Shown piece by piece: positions 7,523 through 14,767 of a stretch of DNA of 15,305 nucleotides (position 1 is its first letter; every line of letters starts with the position of its first letter). The stretch is from assembly GCA_005893185.1 (NCBI GenBank), contig VBOS01000181.1, positions 1 to 15,305 on the forward strand. The letters run 5' to 3'. Under the pieces are notes generated by a model. The model saw only the letters and a list, made by a program, of their open reading frames with translations. It searched no databases and had not been told where the DNA came from. This DNA comes from Candidatus Eiseniibacteriota bacterium (GTDB lineage: Bacteria > Eisenbacteria > RBG-16-71-46). A program made the translations under genes and the position numbers.

Positions 7523-8551
7523 TCACGAGTTCGGGACGAGCCGGAGGCTGAAGACCACGGGACCGGTGCCCGAACCGCCGCCGGTCCCGGCAATGACCTG
7601 GTACATGAACTCGCCCACGATGTCGCCGTTTCCCGGCCGGTTCCGGATGAAGAAGGCGCAGAATCCGAGAATCGTCACCTGGCGGTTCCCCGCGACCGGG
7701 GTCGTGATGGGCAACAGCACGACGCGCTGCCCGGTGCCGCCGCGCGAGACGTAATCGCTGTAGCAGATGTTCTCGGTGGTGACGGCGTCGGCGGCGAAAC
7801 GGCTGTTGATCGCCTGCTTGGTCGGGCCCGCCATGTTGCCCGACTCGGTATCGACGACCTGGCCGACCGTGAGCGGGCAGCAGTAGCCGTTGGTCAGCAG
7901 GCAGCGAAACGTATTGCCGCCGGAGGGGTTCATCCCTGCGCACACCCCCTGGTTGGCGCAGTAAGAAAAGTTGATCGCGCCATACTCGCCGCCGCCGCCG
8001 GCACCCCCGCCGGTCTTGAGCGTGTACAGGTTGGCGCAGCCGATCTGGAAGTTCTGCCCGGCGTTGGGTGATACGCCGAGCGGGACGACGCCGCACAGCG
8101 CGGTGCCGACCGTGTCGAGCTTGGCGGTGGCCGTCGCCGTCACGGAGGGCTGCTTGATCCCCAGCACCTGTGCGAGCGTCGTGACCACCGATTCCGAGCC
8201 CTCGCGGCGCACCTTGACCCGGACCCGCAACGGCGTCGGGAACGTCACGTCGGCGGCCGCGAGGACCACGGGCTGGGGATCGGTGATGAACGCCTTGTTG
8301 CTCAAGGCGGCCGCCTGGGCGCGAGTGATGGCCAGCGGCTGCACGATCATGGCGGTTCCCGGGTCGAGCGCCGAGGCGCCGGCCAGCGCAGCAGCGTCCG
8401 CTGCGTTCTGGAGCTGCGTGCGGGCCGCGGCCAGCTTCGCCACGTCCACCGAGAGCGAGCCGAACCCGATCAGCACGAGCAGGAAGAGCGTGAGCCAGAT
8501 GATCACGGCCCCGCGCTCTCTGCGCCTCGAGGCGCCCCGGAGATTCAACAC
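7523..8551 (-). CDS. tadG: TadG-like pseudopilin with cysteine-rich exported domain
   Basis: This 342-residue protein is exported and membrane-anchored. Residues 11-60 carry the TadE/G signature (Tad_N-like, PF13400): RRRERGAVIIWLTLFLLVL, then SVDVAKLAAARTQLQNAADAAALAGASAL, one membrane span with a helical arm. The large remainder lies outside the inner membrane and contains nine cysteines (for example YCANQGVC and NGYCC) and a Gly-rich run near residue 185, suggesting disulphide bonding. Such proteins are minor or pseudo-pilin components of Tad systems. The GTG start has GAGGA about 8 bases upstream and lies 10 bases after the secretin stop; its own stop lies 10-13 bases before cpaE. Confidence 0.82.
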   Translation of the reverse strand: MLNLRGASRRRERGAVIIWLTLFLLVLIGFGSLSVDVAKLAAARTQLQNAADAAALAGASALDPGTAMIVQPLAITRAQAAALSNKAFITDPQPVVLAAADVTFPTPLRVRVKVRREGSESVVTTLAQVLGIKQPSVTATATAKLDTVGTALCGVVPLGVSPNAGQNFQIGCANLYTLKTGGGAGGGGEYGAINFSYCANQGVCAGMNPSGGNTFRCLLTNGYCCPLTVGQVVDTESGNMAGPTKQAINSRFAADAVTTENICYSDYVSRGGTGQRVVLLPITTPVAGNRQVTILGFCAFFIRNRPGNGDIVGEFMYQVIAGTGGGSGTGPVVFSLRLVPNS

Positions 8552-8561
8552 GATACGATCC

Positions 8562-9662
8562 TCAGCGCTTGCCCTTGGGAGCGTCGGTCGGGAGCTGGGG
8601 CAGCGTCCGGGTTGCCGCCAGCACCTGCGGCGAGACCACGACCAGCAGTTCGCGCTCGTCGGCGCTTGTGACGCTGTGCGAGAAGAACCAGCCGAGCACC
8701 GGAATGGCCCCCAGGATCGGGACGCGTTCCACGCTCTTCGCGTGGTCGGTCTGCTTGAGTCCGCCGATCACGAGGTACTCCCCGTTCCTCAGGCTGACGG
8801 TGGTGGCTGTGCGGCGCACGATCACGCTCGGCACGTTGAAGCCGCTCAGCGTGAGCGCGTTGTTGAAGTCGAGCTGGCTCACCTCGGAGTCCACGACCAG
8901 GGTGATGGTGCTGTCCTCCTCCACCGTGGGGGTGAAGTCCACGCGCACGCCGAACGCCTTCCACTCGATCGTGACGGTGACCCCGCCGCCCGCCGTGCCC
9001 TGGCTGCTGGCGATCGGGATCGGGAACTCACCGCCCGCGTGGAAGCTGGCCTTCTCGCCGCTGCGCGCGACCAGCGTCGGGTGGGCGAGCACGCGGAGGC
9101 TGCCGTTCCCCTCCAGCGCCTTCCAGGCGGTCAGCAGGGAGCCGTCTCCGGTGGTGTGTCGGTAGCTCAGGAACCCGTCGGCCGCTTGGCTGATCGCCTC
9201 GGTCGGGCTGACCACCTTGGTCGGGAAGAGCCCGCCGCGCAACGTGCCTTTGACGTTGTCGTTGGTGATTGAGCCCACGACGTCGAGCCCCAGCTCGCGG
9301 CTCGCGTTCGAGTCGGCCTCCGCCACGCGCACGGCGAGCTGCACCTGCTCCTGGGCGTTGGGCACGGCCACATCGACATCGTACGTCGTGTAGTGCCCGC
9401 CCTCGCCGTAGATCACGAGCGTTGTGATGCCCGGCGCCTTGCCGTTCACGACCACGGTGCGGGCCGAGCCCACCGCCGCGTTCGCGATCTTGGGTTCGGC
9501 GATCGCGACCGTGCGCACGTCCTCGCTGTACGGCACGACCTCCGCCCGCCCGACGGCGATGTGGAGTCTCTGGCGCTCGGCGCCGTGGGCCGTGACCGGG
9601 CCGAGCAGCGCCAGGACAGCGATCAGGCCGATCGGCCACACTCGGGACGTATGCGCCTGCAT
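8562..9662 (-). CDS. cpaC: Tad pilus outer-membrane secretin CpaC/RcpA
   Basis: This 366-residue protein forms the outer-membrane channel for the Flp pilus. Residues 1-28 are a signal peptide. Residues 30-100 match the pilus secretin N-terminal domain (PF13629: YSEDVRTVAIAEPKIANAAV ... GITTLVIYG). Residues 104-128 contain the EQVQLAVRVAEADSNASRELGL bridge. The secretin domain (PF00263) runs from about 187 to 348, with FTPTVEEDSTITLVVDSEVS, the VPILGAIPVLGWFF signature and ERELLVVVSPQVL. The BON domain found in many CpaC proteins between the first two parts is absent, making this a compact form. The ATG has AAGGAGGA 8 bases upstream. No CpaD or other pilotin gene is in the window. Confidence 0.92.
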   Translation of the reverse strand: MQAHTSRVWPIGLIAVLALLGPVTAHGAERQRLHIAVGRAEVVPYSEDVRTVAIAEPKIANAAVGSARTVVVNGKAPGITTLVIYGEGGHYTTYDVDVAVPNAQEQVQLAVRVAEADSNASRELGLDVVGSITNDNVKGTLRGGLFPTKVVSPTEAISQAADGFLSYRHTTGDGSLLTAWKALEGNGSLRVLAHPTLVARSGEKASFHAGGEFPIPIASSQGTAGGGVTVTIEWKAFGVRVDFTPTVEEDSTITLVVDSEVSQLDFNNALTLSGFNVPSVIVRRTATTVSLRNGEYLVIGGLKQTDHAKSVERVPILGAIPVLGWFFSHSVTSADERELLVVVSPQVLAATRTLPQLPTDAPKGKR

Positions 9663-9699
9663 GTTCGATTCCTCCTTAGTTCAACGGTGTAGCGTGAAA

Positions 9700-10575
9700 T
9701 CAGTTGGGAGTGCTGTCGTGGAAGGCGGGCGTTTCGGTCACGCTCGCGTCACGGATGATCCGGATCTTGGGTGGCTCGCGATGGACGACCGGAACTCCGG
9801 GCGGCGGCGTGGAGACCGGGGTCACGGTCGGGCGGCGCTTCGGGGCCGCAGTCGGAACCGCAGTCGGAATCGACCCGCCCAACATCTCGCGGGTCGAGAG
9901 TCCCGGGACCTGCTCCTTGGAGTCGTCCCCGGGATTGCGAAGCACGAGGCTGATCTCGCCTTCGTGTCCCGCGTGCGCCAGCACCTCGGCGCCCGCAGGA
10001 TCCACGAGCAGCGTCACCGCTTGCACGTTGATCGGCTTGTTGTCCTGCTGCTGGGTCTTCTGGCCGGCCGCGAGCACCTCGATGTTCTGGAGGAGCGTGC
10101 GGGTCACGGCGTCCTCGTCGTGACGGGGATTCACGGTGATCAGCACGTCCACCCGGTCGCCGGGCAGTACGAATCCCGACACCCCTGAGACCTGGTTCAC
10201 CTCGATGCTGGCTGCGCGCATCTTCGGGCGCACCAGCATGGAGAGACCGCCGCCGCGGGAGGAGAGCTTGATGGCTGTGACCGGCTCGCGCGCCGCCATG
10301 AAGACCTTGGTGGTCTGCCCGACGACAGAGTCGACATGCGCGTAGGCGCCCTCGGGGACCGCGTCCTTCGGATAGTGTGCGATCCGGAGCATGGTGGACT
10401 CCAGCTTCGTGCCGAACGTGAGATCGGTCACGCTCACGACCACGTCTCGCAAGTTCGCGCGCTGGCCAGCGGCCGTGCGCTCCGCGGCTCCATGCAACCC
10501 GAAGTAGCCGGCCACCGCGGCCGCCACGCCCAGTACCAGCGCGACACCGATGAGCCGTTGCCCCTGATTCGTCAT
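9700..10575 (-). CDS. cpaB: Tad pilus assembly protein CpaB/RcpC
   Basis: This 291-residue protein is the periplasmic partner of the secretin. A membrane anchor lies at residues 8-26. A SAF domain occupies about 43-104 (VVVSVTDLTFGTKLEST), and the RcpC/CpaB domain about 110-215, with VSGFVLPGDRVDVLIT and LLQNIEVLAAGQ. The C-terminal 55 residues are rich in Pro and Thr (PTAVPTAAPKRRPTVTP), an unusual extended tail that might reach into the periplasm or contact the cell wall. The start at 10575 is set by GAGAGGAG with GGAG 8 bases upstream; the frame is open to 10626 but overlaps tadE without a ribosome binding site. It lies 22 bases after tadE. Confidence 0.9.
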   Translation of the reverse strand: MTNQGQRLIGVALVLGVAAAVAGYFGLHGAAERTAAGQRANLRDVVVSVTDLTFGTKLESTMLRIAHYPKDAVPEGAYAHVDSVVGQTTKVFMAAREPVTAIKLSSRGGGLSMLVRPKMRAASIEVNQVSGVSGFVLPGDRVDVLITVNPRHDEDAVTRTLLQNIEVLAAGQKTQQQDNKPINVQAVTLLVDPAGAEVLAHAGHEGEISLVLRNPGDDSKEQVPGLSTREMLGGSIPTAVPTAAPKRRPTVTPVSTPPPGVPVVHREPPKIRIIRDASVTETPAFHDSTPN

Positions 10576-10597
10576 CGCCGTCGCTCCTCTCGAGAGA

Positions 10598-11038
10598 TCA
10601 GCCTTCTTTGCGCATCCACGCCACACCGGTGAGCGTCGCCGGATCGTTGAAGACGGCGCCCAGCCAGCTGAACAGACCGCGGAACAACCAGTGGAACTCG
10701 ACCCCCACCGACACGCTCTGGAGCTTGTTCGCGTCCGGCCCCGTGATGGTGAGGCTCTTGAGCGTGACCTTCGCCGCGCCCGTCACCTGCATCACGCGCT
10801 GGCGCACCAGCGCGCTGTCGGCAGAGGTGCCCACCACCAGAGAGCGAACCCCCTCGCGCGCGGCCTGGTACGCCAGGTTCTTTACGAAGAACGCGCGCGA
10901 GACGTCCACCACCGTGAGCGTGAGCACCAGCAACATCGGAAAGACGAGCGCGAACTCGATCAGCGCCGTGCCTCGCTCACGGCGGATCTCCGAGTACCGC
11001 CGGCCATCCGCCATGCGCGTGGGGTTATCGGCGCTCAT
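10598..11038 (-). CDS. tadE: TadE-like pseudopilin
   Basis: This 146-residue protein carries the TadE domain (PF07811) at its start: RERGTALIEFALVFPMLLVLTLTVVDVSRAF (residues 20-50), a prepilin-like segment with Glu28 five residues after Gly23 and one membrane span. The rest is a short exported domain, as in other TadE proteins that are minor pseudopilins processed by the prepilin peptidase. The ATG at 11038 overlaps the peptidase stop as ATGA, which decides the start over the ATG at 11050 four codons upstream. Length is typical for the family. Confidence 0.9.
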   Translation of the reverse strand: MSADNPTRMADGRRYSEIRRERGTALIEFALVFPMLLVLTLTVVDVSRAFFVKNLAYQAAREGVRSLVVGTSADSALVRQRVMQVTGAAKVTLKSLTITGPDANKLQSVSVGVEFHWLFRGLFSWLGAVFNDPATLTGVAWMRKEG

Positions 11039-11550
11039 ACCCGAATCCATAAGCCGGCAATCGAGCCCGCGAGAACCGCGAGCGCGAAGGGGAATCGCAC
11101 GCCGGACCCGGGGGGCGGCGTGGCTGCGACGGCGCCGGGGCGCATCACCCAGGCGGCCAACCAGGCCGTGTTCAGCAGGGTGTGGCGCAGGATCTTGCGG
11201 CGGGCTGCGACCACGATCGCGACCAGGCCACCTGCGATGAAGGCGAGCAGCGTGGCCATCAGCGCGTCGGGGAACGCGAACCAGGCGCCGACGGCCGCCA
11301 TCAGCTTGACGTCGCCCGCGCCGGTGAAGCGGAAGATGAAGCCCGGGAGCAGCAGGCCGGCGCCGATCAACATTCCGGCGAGTGAGCCGCGCAGCCCGGC
11401 GAAGCCTTCGAACCAGAAGTGCGCGAGCAGGGCCAGCACGATCGCCGGCCCCGTCAGCGCGTTGGGAATCCGCCGCGCCCGAACGTCCGCCCGGGCCGCC
11501 AGGATGGCGACGACGACCACGGGCACTGCAACCCAGAGCGGAGCATTCAT
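11035..11550 (-). CDS. cpaA: Prepilin peptidase CpaA/TadV (A24 family)
   Basis: This 171-residue integral membrane aspartic protease removes the leader of Flp and of the TadE/TadG pseudopilins. The two catalytic aspartates are Asp22 in ARADVRARRIPN and Asp80 in the GxGD motif FTGAGDVKLMA. About four to six hydrophobic segments are visible. It is the short form lacking the N-methylation domain, as usual for Tad systems. It follows flp by 22 bases. The ribosome binding site before the ATG at 11550 is weak or absent, so translation may depend on coupling to flp. Its stop overlaps tadE. Confidence 0.92.
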   Translation of the reverse strand: MNAPLWVAVPVVVVAILAARADVRARRIPNALTGPAIVLALLAHFWFEGFAGLRGSLAGMLIGAGLLLPGFIFRFTGAGDVKLMAAVGAWFAFPDALMATLLAFIAGGLVAIVVAARRKILRHTLLNTAWLAAWVMRPGAVAATPPPGSGVRFPFALAVLAGSIAGLWIRV

Positions 11551-11572
11551 GGCGGGGGAGGTGTGCGATGAA

Positions 11573-11755
11573 CTACGAGTTGTCGAGCGCCGTCTTCGCC
11601 CGCATGTAGGCGTTGATCAGCGAGCTGCGGATGCCGAGCGGATCGGCGATGATCACGGCGGTCGCGACTGCGGCCACGAAGGCGCACAGCAGACCGTACT
11701 CGATCAGATCCTCGCCACTCTCATCCCTCAGGAAACGGACGATCAGGTTCTTCAC
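11573..11755 (-). CDS. flp: Flp pilin (major Tad pilus subunit)
   Basis: This 60-residue prepilin has the short basic leader VKNLIVRFLRDESG followed by EDLIEYGLL, an exact G/XXXXEY cleavage site; cleavage after Gly14 would leave a 46-residue mature pilin. The hydrophobic assembly helix runs to about residue 37, with an unusual Cys24 inside it, then a short polar C-terminus. The start is GTG at 11755, with AGGAGG 8 bases upstream; the open frame extends to 11878, but that extension is not pilin-like. As first gene of the operon, it is preceded by the candidate sigma-54 promoter at 11886-11902. Confidence 0.93.
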   Translation of the reverse strand: MKNLIVRFLRDESGEDLIEYGLLCAFVAAVATAVIIADPLGIRSSLINAYMRAKTALDNS

Positions 11756-11885
11756 CGGGTGTTCCTCCTCTTTCGGAAACGTTGACTGGGACGCGACACC
11801 ACTGCCGGCGGGCGCGTGGGTCTTCGCCGAGCGCCGCCCCACGGTCACCCGCGGGCGCTGGCCTCGCGACCCGCTCACGCCTCAT

Positions 11886-11902
11886 CGCAAGAGGCGCACC
11901 AA
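11886..11902 (-). promoter_or_regulatory. Candidate sigma-54 promoter for the Tad operon
   Basis: On the minus strand the site reads TTGGTGCGCCTCTTGCG. Compared with the sigma-54 consensus (YTGGCACGrNNNTTGCW) it keeps the invariant GG and GC with exactly 10 bases between them, plus TTGC and the CG at positions 7-8; it differs at CA (TG here), r and W. Transcription would start near 11875, leaving a 120-base leader before flp. Pilin genes in several bacteria are sigma-54 dependent. Confidence 0.42.
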
Positions 11903-11968
11903 TCCTTGGAGATCGGGGCCGGACCCCTAACTGCAGACGTGCCGGGAGGCGCGGGACGCGCTCAGGCG

Positions 11969-12002
11969 AGCTGCAACGCGTGAAACTCGAAGCTGCAATG
12001 CG
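11969..12002 (-). promoter_or_regulatory. Pair of direct repeats, possible enhancer/operator upstream of flp
   Basis: On the plus strand AGCTGCAACGCG (11969-11980) and AGCTGCAATGCG (11991-12002) match at 11 of 12 positions and start 22 bases apart, two helical turns. They lie about 95-127 bases upstream of the start predicted from the sigma-54-like promoter, the usual position of activator sites for that sigma factor. The repeats are seen directly; regulation is inferred. Confidence 0.4.
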
Positions 12003-12077
12003 GTGGCAGGGGCGCGGCGGGGGATCTTCCCCAGCGCGTGGGCGAGGGGGCGCAATGTGGAGGGATACGATTGCGCG

Positions 12078-12091
12078 CGCTGCGCGCAGCG
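12078..12091. repeat. 14-base perfect palindrome downstream of atpC
   Basis: CGCTGCGCGCAGCG is its own reverse complement and lies about 38 bases after the atpC stop on the transcript. As RNA it could make only a 5-base-pair stem with a CGCG loop and has no U-tract, so it is at best a weak terminator; it may simply be GC-rich sequence. Confidence 0.35.
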
Positions 12092-12128
12092 GGAAAGTGC
12101 CGCGCCAAGGATGCGGCCGTGAGGGCGC

Positions 12129-12404
12129 CTACCGGGAGGCGGTTCCCTCGCTGATCTCGTCCGCGAGCACGGTCGCGCGGTTGGCGCTCACCTCGAAGAA
12201 CCCGCCGCTCACGCGCATGCGCTCCTCGCGGCCGCCGGCGTGGCGCAGCGTGAGGTCGCCTGCGGCGAGCGCGGTCACCAGCGCAGCGTGGTGCGCGAGC
12301 ACGCCGAGGTAGCCCTGACTGCCGGGCACCTGCACGTACTCCACCGACCCCTCGAACACGGTGCGCTCGGGGGTGAGCACGCTCAACTTGAACTCGCTCG
12401 CCAT
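12129..12404 (-). CDS. atpC: ATP synthase F1 epsilon subunit, short form
   Basis: This 91-residue protein is the epsilon subunit of F1, which binds gamma at the base of the rotor and couples it to the c-ring. The N-terminal beta-sandwich is complete: LSVLTPERTVFEGSVEYVQVPGSQGYLGVLAHHAALVTALAAGDL and RVSGGFFEVSANRATVLAD. The C-terminal helical hairpin that gives many epsilon subunits (130-140 residues) their inhibitory role is absent; similar short forms occur in Bacteroidota and Chlorobi. The ATG has GAGGAG 7 bases upstream. It is the last gene of the operon, 126 bases after atpD. Confidence 0.92.
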   Translation of the reverse strand: MASEFKLSVLTPERTVFEGSVEYVQVPGSQGYLGVLAHHAALVTALAAGDLTLRHAGGREERMRVSGGFFEVSANRATVLADEISEGTASR

Positions 12405-12428
12405 CTGCGACTCCTCATGATGGGTCGG

Positions 12429-12455
12429 GGACCAGGGCGATTGCTGTCCCGGTCC
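12429..12455 (-). other. Hairpin in the atpD-atpC gap
   Basis: GGACC-A-GGG (12429-12437) pairs with CCC-GGTCC (12448-12455): eight base pairs with one bulged base and a 10-base loop. It lies about 25 bases before the atpC start on the transcript. It may affect atpC translation or RNA processing; no function is shown. Confidence 0.4.
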
Positions 12456-12501
12456 ACGATGTCAGCGCCCCGGCCCTCCGACCCGAATCGCTTGCCTTCG
12501 C

Positions 12502-12525
12502 CGCGCTTGGGGCTGCCCCCGCGCG
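12502..12525 (-). other. Hairpin directly after the atpD stop
   Basis: CGCGC (12502-12506) pairs with GCGCG (12521-12525), and inside it GGGG (12509-12512) pairs with CCCC (12516-12519) around a CTG loop, leaving a small TT/C internal loop. It lies 5 bases after the atpD stop on the transcript. No U-tract follows, so it is more likely an RNA-stability or attenuation element than a full terminator. Confidence 0.42.
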
Positions 12526-12530
12526 AGCCT

Positions 12531-13830
<1,300 letters not shown>

Positions 13831-13851
13831 GTCGCTCGCTCCCGGTTGGAA

Positions 13852-13875
13852 CGCCGGCGGCGGCCGCCGCCGGCG
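13852..13875. repeat. 24-base perfect palindrome in the atpG-atpD gap
   Basis: The two 12-base halves (13852-13863 and 13864-13875), built of GCC/GGC units, are exact reverse complements. On the transcript this folds into a 10-base-pair all-GC hairpin with a GGCC loop, placed 9 bases after the atpG stop and about 8 bases before the atpD ribosome binding site. It could act as a processing or translation-control element. Confidence 0.6.
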
Positions 13876-13884
13876 CATGGAACT

Positions 13885-14750
13885 CTACTTGAGGGCTTCC
13901 GCTCCGCCCACGATGTCGAGCAGCTCCTTGGTGATCGCCGCCTGGCGTAGCCGGTTGCGGCGCAGCGTCAAGAGATCGATCAGCTCGCCGGCGTTCTTGC
14001 GCGCAGAGCCATCGCGATCATGCGCGCCGAGTGCTCCGACGCCAGCGCGTCCGCGAGCGCGGCGAACAGCTTCGCGGTGGCGTAGCGCGGCAGCAGCTCG
14101 GCAAAGATGCTCTCGGCATCCGGCTCGAAGATCGAGCTCGTCGGTGCCGACTCCGCCGCTCCGGCCCCCACCGGCAGGAACGGATCCACGACCACCTTGC
14201 GGTTCAGCGCCGAGATGAACCGCGTGAACATGATCTCCACGCGATCCACCTCCCCGGAGAGGAAGCGCGCGATCAGGTCCTGGGTGAGGGTGCGCGCAAA
14301 CTCGAGGCTGGCCTCGGTCGGCAGCGGGGTGTGGGCGGCCAGCACCGGGTACCTCCGGCGCCGGAAGTAGTCGCGCCCTTTCTTGCCGACCAGCACGAGC
14401 GACGTGACGACCGGCCGGGAGCCTGCGGGCGGTGCTGCCCGCAGCCTGTGTTCGGCGCCGCGCAGCAGGTTGGCGTTGTACGCGCCGCACAGCCCTCGGT
14501 CGGAGGTGACGAGCACCAGCGCCACGTTCTTCACCTCGCGCGCCTTGAAGAGCGGATGGTCGAGCTCGCTGGCGGCGCCGGCCAGATTGCCGAGCATCTC
14601 CGAGATCTTGACGGCGTACGGGCGGGCCGAGAGCGCTTTGGATTGGGCGCGCCGCAGCTTGGAGGCGGCCACCATCTCCATGGCCTTGGTGATCTGCTGG
14701 GTGTTCTGGACGGACCGGATGCGCCGGCGGAGCGCTCGCAGTGTGCTCAT
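13885..14750 (-). CDS. atpG: ATP synthase F1 gamma subunit, one-base frameshift near the 3' end
   Basis: This is the central rotor shaft of F1. The N-terminal helix is typical: MSTLRALRRRIRSVQNTQQI and TKAMEMVAASKLRRAQ. The Rossmann-like middle has NVALVLVTSDRGLCGAYNANL. The normal C-terminal helix begins LASEHSARMIAM, where the frame shifts; the remainder, KNAGELIDLLTLRRNRLRQ followed by AAITKELLDIVGGAEALK, reads in another frame to the TAG at 13885. A single base missing around 14008-14010 explains it (ATG GC TCT where a three-base codon should separate ATG and TCT). Uncorrected, the product ends at 13980 with ALRARTPAS and lacks the C-terminal signature. Corrected length is 288 residues, normal. 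The ribosome binding site is weak; the gene starts 17 bases after atpA. Confidence 0.9.
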
Positions 14751-14767
14751 GGGCTGGCGATTGACCC

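Larger units (their letters stand above)
11756..12128 (-). other. 373-base intergenic region between atpC and flp
   Basis: No gene is supported. On the transcript strand it holds, from atpC towards flp: a 14-base GC palindrome at 12078-12091, a small GGGGA/TCCCC hairpin at 12020-12032, two direct repeats at 11969-12002, a sigma-54-like promoter at 11886-11902, and a leader of about 120 bases before flp. No convincing terminator for the ATP synthase operon was seen, so read-through into flp cannot be excluded. Confidence 0.6.

Noticed and set aside
11756..11878. 41-residue upstream extension of Flp
   Set aside because: The AGGAGG site and standard short pilin leader begin at the GTG at 11755; longer leaders are not seen in Flp pilins.
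12020..12032. GGGGA/TCCCC hairpin downstream of atpC
   Set aside because: Five base pairs with a three-base loop and no T-tract; too weak to call a terminator.
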